24,163 nt of DNA from IMG/VR virus record IMGVR_UViG_3300021964_000521, positions 1 to 24,163 of that record. One strand, 5' to 3'. This stretch comes from a virus. This document shows, piece by piece, positions 8,640 through 16,886 of this stretch (the first letter of the stretch is position 1; each line of letters opens with the position of its first letter). The notes under the pieces were generated by a model. It was not told the DNA's origin, made no database searches, and was given only the letters and a program-made list of their open reading frames with translations. The translations under genes were made by a program, and so were the position numbers.

Positions 8640-11057
8640 TTAAAAAGTTGCACCACTACCAATAAAGATGTCGGCAAAATATGCACCCTCGACATAATCT
8701 TGACTCACAGCATTACCAGCATCAGAAGGGATAGCGGTGTCTGTAATTTGCGTGGACAATGAGAACGAAGTCGCCTCAGATGTCGTTGCAGTATCGTTTA
8801 AAGCTTTAGATGTATTTATAAAGTTAATTGACTCTGTTGCTAATTTATTTTCATTTATTGCCTTAGAAAGTAAAATATTGTTTATAGAGTCAGATGCTGT
8901 CTGATTTTCAGTTTGTGTCCCTTGATTAAAAGAAATTTCTTTTGCTTCAGAAGCATTAAAAGTGTCTTCAAAAACTAAATTTTTACCGATAAACAAATCA
9001 TCGGTAACAGTCACTGTTTCAGCAAATTGTGAAAACTCTGGTGCTTGTCTTACATAAGCGACAACTCTGCTGAAATCATCTGTCGCGGTTGAAGTATCAC
9101 TCCTTCCAGTGCTGAAGGATTTTACCAGAGATTCAGAAACTGTTACCGTTTCTGTTTTAACCAAATCTACAGTTAATGTTGGTATTGAAATTGATACACT
9201 TGATGTTTCAGTAAGAACCTTAAATGTATCAATGTGTGTTAGTGCGGTACTAAATTCATCACTAAAGATTGAAACACCGTCAGTAAGAATCTTGGTAACC
9301 AAAGTTCCTTTTGGTTCAACTCCAAAATTGCTAGCAAAATCAAGCTTTGTTTTCAGCGCAATATCACCGAAGAAAGCAATACCCGATGGGTGGATTGCTT
9401 CTTTTAATGCGTTGTCCCAAAGATTTTTTGACAGACCAGATTTTACAATGTATGAATATGCTTGATATCGATTGTTGTCCTGCAATACGTTTACATCTGA
9501 CAAAAATCCTTTTTGATTTAGGAAAACGCCAGGGGGATTGAAGAAATATGAAGTTGTCAGTGTGAAAGTAATAATTTCATTTAAAGGACTTGCTAAAGCA
9601 ACTTCTGTTGAGACGTTAAAGAAGTTAGAACCTGGGTTCAAAATTTCAAACGCGGTTGGTACACCCATAGAATCTACTGCGGAAACTTTGACAACCGCTT
9701 CGTTAACACCACCAATAAACACATAGTCTTCACCAAAATAATCCAAAGCATACCCAAGATTATCTGCGCCAGCCTCATTAACAACATATAATTGTCCAAC
9801 TTCAAAACCAACTTCAGAGGCAGAACCAGCGTATGTTATGTTGCTAATATTTGACAATACTCGTCCAACATATGCACAGCGCACACCATCTTCATGTGGA
9901 TCATCTACAGATAGCGTAATAAATGTCCTAATAGGATCGGTATTCAAAATAACTTCTGGATCTGTATACCCAGAGCCACCATCAACAATTACAATTTCAC
10001 TTATTTTTCCATCTTCTACACGTATTGAAAGCTCTGCTTCTGATGTTGGCGTGCCCGAATCTGTTATCACGTATGACGGTGCGGCAAGAAATTCTGCACC
10101 ACCATTTGTAATGGGAACAGAGGTAATCGCACCGCTTCCATCAAGAGTAGGAGTTCCGAATGTGTAGCCAGCACCTGGGCCAGGAACTGTGGTGTCTGTT
10201 TGATTTGAAAATTCAAATGAAATATCGTATGTGTTAGGAAAAAGATAAGCAATTTTAGAAACAGCAGTAACCACTGCTGGTATACTTTTCAAAAATGTAG
10301 CAGTACCAATAGTTTCATAGTAATTTAAGTTTATAAGTCTGCCTTCAAGTTTTAGTGGGTCTTGATCAGCATCTCCTTCAGTAACACGCAAGGTTTTAGA
10401 CTGTTGCCACTGTCCACCAGAAGCAATAAGAATTTTATCTTGCGGCTTTTCTATCTCAACGGTTTCTCCATAAACCGCTCTAAAGAAAGTTTTTATTGCC
10501 GCTTCTGTTCCTTTAGCTTCATAGATATCACGAATTCTGGAATAAAACAGTTCTTTATTTGTAGCTTCTATTCTTCGCGGAAAGTCTACCGCAGTTTGAT
10601 TAATCCACTGCTCTTGATATGTTCCAGTTAATCCCAAAAGTGGATGTAGCAACTCACTATATTGAGCATCCATATAGTCATAGTATGTTTCTAAGAATTT
10701 TATAAACTTTGGATAGTTTGTTTTAATATGTGCGGGTAAGCGCTCTTGTAAGAAAATCTTTTCTTTTGTTTGATAGGTTTCAACCGCTTGTGCGGCACTA
10801 TTAATTTGAACTGCAAGAACGGCACCAGAACCACCCCCACCAGAAACGGTTGCTGTTGGAGTAGTCTTATATCCATCACCTGGGTTTGTAATATAAACAG
10901 CAGTCACTCTTCCATTTGTTAAAGATGCTTCTGCCGTAGCGCCTGTCCCACCACCACCAGATATTGTTACTGTAGGAACAGTAGTATAATTACTGCCGCC
11001 ATTTGTGACAGTAATTTTTTCGACATAAAAAATATCTGTTGGTATATAATGAGCCAT
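8640..11057 (-). CDS. 7: Baseplate wedge protein gp7-like, shortened core with repeat modules
   Basis: This 805-residue protein lies between gp6 and gp8, where T4 has gp7 (1032 residues). Residues about 110-203 carry a gp7-type helical segment: NYPKFIKFLETYYDY, then IYEAKGTEAAIKTFFRAVYG and ETVEIE, comparable to the FYSTKGIEASYKFLFKVLYN and EEVEIE region near the T4 gp7 C-terminus. A second match is ALKEAIHPSGIAFFG (about 550-564), like the FVHPVGFGF segment. The large N-terminal region of T4 gp7 is absent and replaced by two Gly-Tyr repeats (residues 14-90); more repeats lie at about 296-370. Residues 644-780 form tandem repeats of about 19 residues, and the tail ends YVEGAYFADIFIG. In T4, gp7 organises the wedge. 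The start overlaps the gp6 stop as TAATG. The assignment combines synteny with recalled similarity. Confidence 0.75.
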   Translation of the reverse strand: MAHYIPTDIFYVEKITVTNGGSNYTTVPTVTISGGGGTGATAEASLTNGRVTAVYITNPGDGYKTTPTATVSGGGGSGAVLAVQINSAAQAVETYQTKEKIFLQERLPAHIKTNYPKFIKFLETYYDYMDAQYSELLHPLLGLTGTYQEQWINQTAVDFPRRIEATNKELFYSRIRDIYEAKGTEAAIKTFFRAVYGETVEIEKPQDKILIASGGQWQQSKTLRVTEGDADQDPLKLEGRLINLNYYETIGTATFLKSIPAVVTAVSKIAYLFPNTYDISFEFSNQTDTTVPGPGAGYTFGTPTLDGSGAITSVPITNGGAEFLAAPSYVITDSGTPTSEAELSIRVEDGKISEIVIVDGGSGYTDPEVILNTDPIRTFITLSVDDPHEDGVRCAYVGRVLSNISNITYAGSASEVGFEVGQLYVVNEAGADNLGYALDYFGEDYVFIGGVNEAVVKVSAVDSMGVPTAFEILNPGSNFFNVSTEVALASPLNEIITFTLTTSYFFNPPGVFLNQKGFLSDVNVLQDNNRYQAYSYIVKSGLSKNLWDNALKEAIHPSGIAFFGDIALKTKLDFASNFGVEPKGTLVTKILTDGVSIFSDEFSTALTHIDTFKVLTETSSVSISIPTLTVDLVKTETVTVSESLVKSFSTGRSDTSTATDDFSRVVAYVRQAPEFSQFAETVTVTDDLFIGKNLVFEDTFNASEAKEISFNQGTQTENQTASDSINNILLSKAINENKLATESINFINTSKALNDTATTSEATSFSLSTQITDTAIPSDAGNAVSQDYVEGAYFADIFIGSGATF
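8718..9128 (-). repeat. Tandem ~19-residue repeats at the C-terminus of the gp7-like protein
   Basis: Residues 644-780 of the gp7-like protein can be cut into units of 18-19 residues, with one longer unit of 26. The clearest consecutive units are INNILLSKAINENKLATES, INFINTSKALNDTATTSEA and TSFSLSTQITDTAIPSDA. Each ends in a Thr/Ser-Asp/Glu-rich turn, and the pattern is roughly xxxxxxSKAxNDxATxSEx. The nucleotide sequence is diverged, so this is an old protein repeat rather than a recent DNA duplication. The regular period suggests a repetitive beta or fibrous structure, which is inference. Confidence 0.65.
8813..8820 (-). promoter_or_regulatory. Possible internal late promoter element (TATAAATA)
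   Basis: An exact TATAAATA on the minus strand lies inside the gp7-like gene, about 185 bases before the 150-residue gene. It could start transcripts for the 150-residue protein, gp8 and the giant protein. It also simply encodes Ile-Asn-Thr in the repeat region, so chance is a real alternative. Confidence 0.25.
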
Positions 11058-12967
11058 TACAATTCTGGATCTCTTGGTTGCATTACAACGTTAATTCCTA
11101 GTGAAACCCCAGCGACATTATCTACAGCCGAGTCATTTTTTGTGAGAATAATGTTTGTTGCTGGATTTGGATAGACTGCACCCGATGAGGTTTCGGTTCG
11201 ACTTACTAACAAATTGCTTTCTATGTCATATGAATAATCATGCAAGTCAGTCGTAAGTCTCAAATATTGTTCCGTAGAATATAGATTATCAATATAAAGG
11301 TTAGTTAATTCCATACGACCAGTATCGTAGTTAATGGTTCCAACGTTGGCAAGAGTGGTATCGTCTGCTACTTTTTTTGCAACCACGGTACCGACACCAG
11401 AATAATCTTTTGGTGTAGTTCCATCTAACGGTGTATCGGTCAAATACGCTTTAAAATTTGAACCGTTGGCGTCTTTCATATTAAACCAAGAACTTTTTAA
11501 ATAGCGAGGCTGAAGTTTTGCATTAAAGTTAACAACATAATTTTCATATATGTCAAGCGTTGGTAGCAACCTTTTTTGAATCGTGGGTGAAATTGATACT
11601 GAAAGAATTGCGTTTGAAACAGATTTTATAGCGTCATGTACTCGCGAGATGTAAAAGCTTTTACCTAGCACATTTAAATCGTTAACAAAATAATTATCAA
11701 CAGCGTTTCTCACAAGCTGTTCGATTGTTGCCGAAGTTGCTACTGTTTTGGTAACATCAAAGGTTACTCTAATGTCTAGCCCCACATAGGAATATTCTGG
11801 GTCAACAAATTCTGGGATAACCGTAACCGTTGCTTTTGGAGCAATCACATTATTAATGATTGTATTTTTATCGTTTAGCGTAATCACAGAACCTTCTCTT
11901 GGTTGCAGAGAGATAAAGATTTTTCCATATATTGGTGGGATATTATCTTCGCCACCCCAAACAGCAACAGATTGAATACTGGAATTGCTGTTCTTAATTA
12001 AAATTTCATAATCCTTTGCTGTGACTGCTCTGTTTTTGGTTGAATTATATAAAGGAGCATTACGCTTTATAGTATCTACTGTTTCTCTATTAGCTCCAGC
12101 AGTAGCGGCATTTAATAAATTAACTGTCACAGATTCTCCAGACCCTGTTATCTGTGCAGACATACTAAAAACATTAGAACCATTTGAAACTTTACCATTA
12201 GAAACAATATAATCTACAATAACAACATTATTAAGAGTCAATTTTTTACCATTGATGTCATCACCAAAACGGATTTCCAGTAATCCGTCTACACCTTCTG
12301 TAACAAAAAATGCTTCGGTATCACCGTCAGCTTCTAAAATATTATCATATTGCGTCCACGAATTAATCAAGAATGAGTTTCTATTTTCTTGAACTCTAAC
12401 TCTTATTGTGGTGGTATCAATGTCTTGGTTTGGTAAAACAAAAGGCCCAGATAAAGAATCTCCGCGTGCGAAAAAAGAATTTTCGACTCTATTTCCTTCG
12501 ATTAACTCTATCTCTGCAAACTCAAAAGTAGATACCCCGTCTACCGTTTGAAGTGATGCCGTATAGTCTTGTTTTGGTACAAACAAGAAGGAACCATCTG
12601 CATTGGAACTAGTAAATTTTGTGTTCCTTGAAATGGTTGCCGTTTGATTTGTATATGATGGTGAAGGCGAAATAGAAGCCTCAACTTTTGCTCGTGAACT
12701 TCTAACACTTCTTGGCAAATAACCCAATGATTGTGCAAGAGATGTCACTGAACTTCTCTTAATCGCAGTATCCAGAAATGATTCGTTGGCAAGAAGGTGT
12801 GTCAATACGGCATTATAGTGTGTGTTGTATGCCAGTACATCCAACATCGTGTCAAGAGCAGATCCAGAAAAATTATAATCAGAAAAGTCTTCTGATGCTT
12901 CAAAATAAGATTTTAAATTTGCTTTGATTTGTTCGAAATCAAGTTCGTTGACATTTAATATTGTCAT
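11057..12967 (-). CDS. 6: Baseplate wedge subunit gp6
   Basis: The 636-residue protein is close in length to T4 gp6 (660). The N-terminal region ASEDFSDYNFSGSALDTMLD, then LAYNTHYNAVLTHLLANESF and SLGYLPRSVRSSRAKVEASI (about residues 23-100), is the hallmark of the gp6 / baseplate J-like family and closely resembles T4 gp6 (NDDFKDYNFEGSGISTLLDL). In T4, gp6 forms the continuous ring that joins the six wedges and controls sheath contraction together with gp25 and gp53. The gene follows gp25 after 4 bases, with AAGG 9 bases before the ATG, and its stop overlaps the gp7-like start as TAATG. No truncation is visible. Confidence 0.95.
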   Translation of the reverse strand: MTILNVNELDFEQIKANLKSYFEASEDFSDYNFSGSALDTMLDVLAYNTHYNAVLTHLLANESFLDTAIKRSSVTSLAQSLGYLPRSVRSSRAKVEASISPSPSYTNQTATISRNTKFTSSNADGSFLFVPKQDYTASLQTVDGVSTFEFAEIELIEGNRVENSFFARGDSLSGPFVLPNQDIDTTTIRVRVQENRNSFLINSWTQYDNILEADGDTEAFFVTEGVDGLLEIRFGDDINGKKLTLNNVVIVDYIVSNGKVSNGSNVFSMSAQITGSGESVTVNLLNAATAGANRETVDTIKRNAPLYNSTKNRAVTAKDYEILIKNSNSSIQSVAVWGGEDNIPPIYGKIFISLQPREGSVITLNDKNTIINNVIAPKATVTVIPEFVDPEYSYVGLDIRVTFDVTKTVATSATIEQLVRNAVDNYFVNDLNVLGKSFYISRVHDAIKSVSNAILSVSISPTIQKRLLPTLDIYENYVVNFNAKLQPRYLKSSWFNMKDANGSNFKAYLTDTPLDGTTPKDYSGVGTVVAKKVADDTTLANVGTINYDTGRMELTNLYIDNLYSTEQYLRLTTDLHDYSYDIESNLLVSRTETSSGAVYPNPATNIILTKNDSAVDNVAGVSLGINVVMQPRDPEL

Positions 12968-12971
12968 GAGA

Positions 12972-13370
12972 TTACCTTAATTTTTCTATTAACTGCGTAA
13001 GACGCTGTGGCTCTTGTATTCCAATGACATGAAACAATAAATCAACCTTTAAATGATGGTCTACAAAACTTGCTTTCACCGAATCTATTCTTATGCGGGG
13101 TTCATACCTAGTAACCGCTTGTTCAACAGACTTTTCTATTGCGATTGCTGTTAGATCATCAGCGGGTTCAAACAAAAGGCCAGAAATTGCGGTTCCAAAA
13201 TCTGGTCTAAAAGGTCTTTCATAAAAATTTGTTAGCAGTATATTTCTTAAAGATTGTTTTACTGCATTCACATCGTATTTTCGTGTGACATCGGAAGACA
13301 CTGCACTTGCGGCAAACGCAAAGTCCAAGTCCTTATAAATTCTACTTAATTTTAGTTTTTCGTCGCTCAT
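12972..13370 (-). CDS. 25: Baseplate wedge subunit gp25 (gpW/gp25 family)
   Basis: The 132-residue protein matches T4 gp25 (132 residues) in length and motifs: NILLTNFYERPFRPDFGTAI (residues 43-62) and the conserved EPR motif at 90-92 (YEPRIR), which in contractile systems contacts the sheath and wedge core. It would lie between the gp6 ring and the first sheath layer and help start sheath polymerisation. The gene has no Shine-Dalgarno sequence; instead an exact TATAAATA ends 5 bases before the ATG, so it may also be made from a leaderless late transcript. It is followed closely by gp6, as expected for partners in the wedge. Confidence 0.95.
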   Translation of the reverse strand: MSDEKLKLSRIYKDLDFAFAASAVSSDVTRKYDVNAVKQSLRNILLTNFYERPFRPDFGTAISGLLFEPADDLTAIAIEKSVEQAVTRYEPRIRIDSVKASFVDHHLKVDLLFHVIGIQEPQRLTQLIEKLR

Positions 13371-13375
13371 AAGAG

Positions 13376-13383
13376 TATTTATA
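13376..13383 (-). promoter_or_regulatory. 25: T4-type late promoter element (TATAAATA) directly before gp25
   Basis: The minus strand reads TATAAATACTCTTATG, with the ATG of gp25 only 5 bases after an exact match to the T4 late -10 consensus. T4 late transcripts start a few bases after this element, so a transcript from here would begin at or beside the start codon. There is no Shine-Dalgarno sequence before this gene. The gap of 21 bases between the upstream stop and gp25 is non-coding, so the match is not explained by protein coding. Confidence 0.55.
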
Positions 13384-13391
13384 AAGAATTT

Positions 13392-14090
13392 TTAGAGTGT
13401 ACTGTATTTTTTTCTATTTGAACTGTCTTCCTCAAAATAAAGTGGGGCGCTCTCACTGTGATAAGAATTTTCTTTTCTGGTTTTCTTGAGAATTTTCACT
13501 AACTGCTCTTCCCAATCCACTCCACCAGCAGACCATTGTTTAGTAAAGAAGCCAATGTCATACCCCTGCACTGAATACGGATTTTGTATTGCGGTACCAA
13601 CATTTTTAATATCGTATGCATACTGTTGAAATATTGTTTCTATTTCTGGTTTGTAATTAACCCTTGCGAAACTAATTTTTTGTGTCAACTTTTCTATTTT
13701 ATCTTGGGGTATTGCTTTAGTAATAAACGCATAGCCTACTCTAGAAACTAGGGTATTGTCTGAATACACTAAACAAAAGCCAGAATCTTGTACATTGTAA
13801 AGATCTGATAGTTTCTTTTTATCAGAAGAATAAAGTATTAAATTATCAATTGTAAAATTTTTCGGTGCTTGCCATAATGATGGGTTTTGGAGAAACACTA
13901 AAAATTTCCAATACTCGTCAACTTGTTTTTTCCACAGCAAGTAGTTTGGATTAGATTTAAGGTTTTTTGGATTTATTTTTTCTGGTGCTATCTGTGGAAG
14001 CACAGGTGGATATCTTCCCTCTTGAGAAGCATACTTTTTTTTAAAATTTTGCCAATAGTTATAGTTTACCCAAACAGGTGGTTCAGCCAT
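13392..14090 (-). CDS. Conserved-context protein of unknown function (232 aa)
   Basis: I do not recognise this family. The 232-residue protein is basic and aromatic, with no signal peptide or membrane segment. It starts MAEPPVWVNYNYWQNFKKKY and contains a Trp/Tyr-rich N-terminal half (LWKKQVDEYWKFLVFLQNP near residue 53) and a C-terminal part with DIGFFTKQWSAGGVDWEEQL. Its start codon overlaps an ATATAAATG sequence, with AGAGAG upstream that may serve as ribosome binding site. It sits between the unknown 817-residue protein and gp25, inside the baseplate operon, so a virion or assembly role is likely by context only. Confidence 0.6.
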   Translation of the reverse strand: MAEPPVWVNYNYWQNFKKKYASQEGRYPPVLPQIAPEKINPKNLKSNPNYLLWKKQVDEYWKFLVFLQNPSLWQAPKNFTIDNLILYSSDKKKLSDLYNVQDSGFCLVYSDNTLVSRVGYAFITKAIPQDKIEKLTQKISFARVNYKPEIETIFQQYAYDIKNVGTAIQNPYSVQGYDIGFFTKQWSAGGVDWEEQLVKILKKTRKENSYHSESAPLYFEEDSSNRKKYSTL

Positions 14091-14108
14091 TTATATTCTC
14101 TCTTTTAA

Positions 14109-16562
14109 CTAAGTTTCACCAAACAGTAATCCAAACGCTAATCCAGAATTATCACCAGAATAATCACCAGCTTCAAACGCGGATGCAAAATTTGTAAGAC
14201 CGCTTCGGGTTTTATTTTCTGCGGGGAATTCTATTCTCGGCCCTTGCCCTAAATTATCAACAGGCTTTGATAGTCCTCCGACCAGCTTAACTTGAGATGT
14301 TACATGAATTGAGTCAAAATTATTTGCTTTAGCTAGGTTTTCGTCTTTATTGACCCTAACAAAGACTGTACCCCCATGAGTTCCAGATGTAACACCTGAA
14401 CCGTAATTAGAAAGACGGTAAAACTTAGGTTGAGGTGTTCCTTGGTATTCTTGTGAATAGGTACCTTCTAAATTGACGTATAGAGCGTTGCTATAGCGAT
14501 AGAATAATTGTGTTGGATCTACATCAAATGTTAATTGTATTTGCCATGGGACGAGACCACCAGAAAGTTTATAACTACCATCTGGGTTAAGGGGTGCCCA
14601 CGCCGCGCATCCAGTTATTGCAAAATTATCGAAGGTTGTACCAGTGAAACCAGCGTTTTTAACTATGGTTTTGTAATAGTTCTCCATATAATAAGACATA
14701 CTATTTCCACCGTATCCAGCACCGATAACCTTCACGGGATCACCGTTGTTTAAATGTGAAAACCTCTGAACTTGAACAAGTTTCTGTTGAAATTCTGGAT
14801 TGTCCTCAATATTTTGCCACATCCCCACTAAGAGTGCTTGTTTCTTTCCGTACCAAGTAAATCTGTCAAATCTAAAAGGACGCCTCATCCAATAGCCTGG
14901 TACATTTTCCCCTTCGTCGAAAGGAGCGTTGTACGTATCGGGTGTCCAATCGTCATCATATTGTGCCCAATTGCCAGAACCATCTGTAGTGGTGCCATCA
15001 CCCCCGCCGCCACCACCAACATCGGGTCTAGGAAGACCAATCGATTCAATTAAATCTGCAAACTTATCCATTGGAGACGGGCCAGCCTCTTCTCCATTGA
15101 CGAGATCTGTTTGCAAAAATAATTTGCCAAACTTTGGTTGGGTATCTATCGCTCCAATAATTGGGCCAGCCTGCGACGACTTATCTTCAATAGTGTATGG
15201 ATATGCAGGCCAATCTTCATTAGTGCCTTGACGCGGATCCATCGTTGAGGTACCATTAAATATGTTTAATTTTTTTGTTCCCGATTCTAGTCGATAGTCA
15301 GGTATTCTTGAATAATTTGCACCGCCTGTCCAAAGTATCGCGTGTGTAATACGCCCTTGTGCAGAATCTGGTTCAGAAGCACTGCTTTCTCCAAGGCGCG
15401 GGGGTAGTGTTTCGATATAAACAAAACCAGTTGCGTTTTGCCTTCCTTGACCAATTGTTCTAGGCGCGGAAAAAATTAAAGGATACCAACCATCAAGAGA
15501 GTAATATGGCGAAAGGCCATATGGCTCAGAATTATCTAATCCTCTGTCATTATCACGGAAGGTTTGTCTTAAAGTAACCAACCCTTGATCAAGCACTTCT
15601 AAGAAATAAATGCCGTTTTGAGGATCCCAGCTAGTAGACTCAGCCAAAACGCCTTCTGTTACTTCTTCTTCAGTTTCGTCTTGAGGATCTAGCTTATCTT
15701 CATTGTTTTTAACTAAACTTGACAACTCACTAACACCTTTAGCTTTTACTTCAGTTGCACTCAATCCAGTGATTTCCGAAATAAAACTAGCGGCGTTTTC
15801 ATATTCACTATTAAAATTACTAATCTGTTTGTTGGCGATATCTTTTGCAATTCCAGACGGTAGACGATTTGTCAATTTTGATGTGATCGAAGAGCCAGTT
15901 ATTTTATTAACATCCAAAATTCTAAGAGCGGCGGGTGCTGTCAAAATTTTATCAATGTTTAATAATTTATCTTTTGCTTTTGTAACTACTTCAGAAGCAG
16001 TTTCAATAATATCATTGATGCCAGTTTCGGGAAACTCAATTGGAAGTGCCTTTTCAATTGATGTTCCGTCTGGAAGAATAGAAACATTCGGTAAAATATC
16101 ACACAACATTTTGGGATTGATATCACCCGTTTGTAAATAATCTGCTATTAGTAATATATCAATGCCATATTCTGTTAAAATTTCGTCGTACTTGTCTTTG
16201 ATAATTTCAATATCAGCCCCAAAAAGCGCGATTGCCGCAATTCCTTCTGTGGATACGGGGCCAAACTGCTCTAATACACTTTGTAGTTTTTTTGTTTTAT
16301 CAAAAATTTCATCCAACATTGTTGGCGGGGACATTGCCGAAATGCTATCTCCCAGCCCAGAAACTTTACCCACCAATCCCTCATTCGCACCCTGTAGTAA
16401 ACTAACGTTGGCAAGAACAAGCGATGCAATTTTTCCTGGGTCTGAACCAATATTTTGAATTCTGGTAAATGTGGTTTGCGCCAATAGCTTAACACTCTCT
16501 ACTTCGTCAAAGAGTGCGCCAAGTTCTTCGCCAAGACCGCATGGAGATGGTATCTTAGCCAT
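14109..16562 (-). CDS. Large putative baseplate/tail structural protein (817 aa), function unknown
   Basis: This 817-residue protein is unrecognised. Its layout shows an N-terminal half (about 1-300) rich in predicted helices with leucine and isoleucine heptad-like spacing, a middle beta-rich part with many aromatic residues (SPYYSLDGWYPLIFSAPRTI), a Gly-rich linker around residues 514-522 (VGGGGGGDG), and a C-terminal beta-rich domain (SHLNNGDPVKVIGAGYGG, later GGLVPWQIQLTFDVDP). The linker separates two modules. It starts 2 bases after the PAAR gene, implying coupled translation, and its product is probably needed with the spike. No lysozyme, peptidase or glycosidase motif was recognised. 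In T4 no gene of this size lies between the gp5/PAAR genes and gp25. Hub, spike-associated or central-fibre roles are all possible. Confidence 0.65.
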   Translation of the reverse strand: MAKIPSPCGLGEELGALFDEVESVKLLAQTTFTRIQNIGSDPGKIASLVLANVSLLQGANEGLVGKVSGLGDSISAMSPPTMLDEIFDKTKKLQSVLEQFGPVSTEGIAAIALFGADIEIIKDKYDEILTEYGIDILLIADYLQTGDINPKMLCDILPNVSILPDGTSIEKALPIEFPETGINDIIETASEVVTKAKDKLLNIDKILTAPAALRILDVNKITGSSITSKLTNRLPSGIAKDIANKQISNFNSEYENAASFISEITGLSATEVKAKGVSELSSLVKNNEDKLDPQDETEEEVTEGVLAESTSWDPQNGIYFLEVLDQGLVTLRQTFRDNDRGLDNSEPYGLSPYYSLDGWYPLIFSAPRTIGQGRQNATGFVYIETLPPRLGESSASEPDSAQGRITHAILWTGGANYSRIPDYRLESGTKKLNIFNGTSTMDPRQGTNEDWPAYPYTIEDKSSQAGPIIGAIDTQPKFGKLFLQTDLVNGEEAGPSPMDKFADLIESIGLPRPDVGGGGGGDGTTTDGSGNWAQYDDDWTPDTYNAPFDEGENVPGYWMRRPFRFDRFTWYGKKQALLVGMWQNIEDNPEFQQKLVQVQRFSHLNNGDPVKVIGAGYGGNSMSYYMENYYKTIVKNAGFTGTTFDNFAITGCAAWAPLNPDGSYKLSGGLVPWQIQLTFDVDPTQLFYRYSNALYVNLEGTYSQEYQGTPQPKFYRLSNYGSGVTSGTHGGTVFVRVNKDENLAKANNFDSIHVTSQVKLVGGLSKPVDNLGQGPRIEFPAENKTRSGLTNFASAFEAGDYSGDNSGLAFGLLFGET

Positions 16563-16564
16563 TA

Positions 16565-16876
16565 TTAATTACCATTAATAAAAACATTGTTCGATCCTTT
16601 GTGTACTGTACCACCACAATCTAATGCATGACCTTTACGGGCGGCTTTTTTGTTATTAATGAAAACATCATCTGATCCTTCGTTTATTTTCTTAGTCGAA
16701 TGCGTATCGCTACCTTTTGTGTGCGTTTCAACGGGATCATCTTTACGTGCCGCTGGTGCACCATTAATAAAAACATTAGATGAACCAGAAGTTATTTTTA
16801 AAGGATCTGGTGACCAACTGATATGCTGGGCATCTTTATAACTTCCTTCTCCAAAAACTCTAGCGGCGGCTGGCAT
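16565..16876 (-). CDS. 5.4: PAAR-domain spike tip protein (T4 gp5.4-like)
   Basis: The 103-residue protein is the size of T4 gp5.4 and has the PAAR layout: three short repeats SSNVFINGAPAARKDDPVET, SDDVFINNKKAARKGHALDC and SNNVFINGN. Between them lie conserved His and Cys residues (THTKGSDTHS; GHALDCGGTVH) that could bind the metal ion at the cone tip. PAAR proteins cap the gp5/VgrG beta-helix and form the membrane-piercing point. The gene follows the gp5-like spike gene by 10 bases with AAGGA as ribosome binding site, the expected pairing of spike and tip. Confidence 0.92.
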   Translation of the reverse strand: MPAAARVFGEGSYKDAQHISWSPDPLKITSGSSNVFINGAPAARKDDPVETHTKGSDTHSTKKINEGSDDVFINNKKAARKGHALDCGGTVHKGSNNVFINGN

Positions 16877-16886
16877 TTTATTATCC

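Noticed and set aside
15703-16458. Plus-strand frames of 145 and 98 codons opposite the 817-residue gene
   Set aside because: They are antisense to a tightly packed operon gene, lack ribosome binding sites, and their sequences mirror the helix-rich coding strand.
16565-16876. Possibility that the small PAAR gene marks a toxin or type VI secretion cluster
   Set aside because: All neighbours are T4-like baseplate genes, and PAAR next to gp5 is the normal phage arrangement; no toxin or immunity gene is seen.
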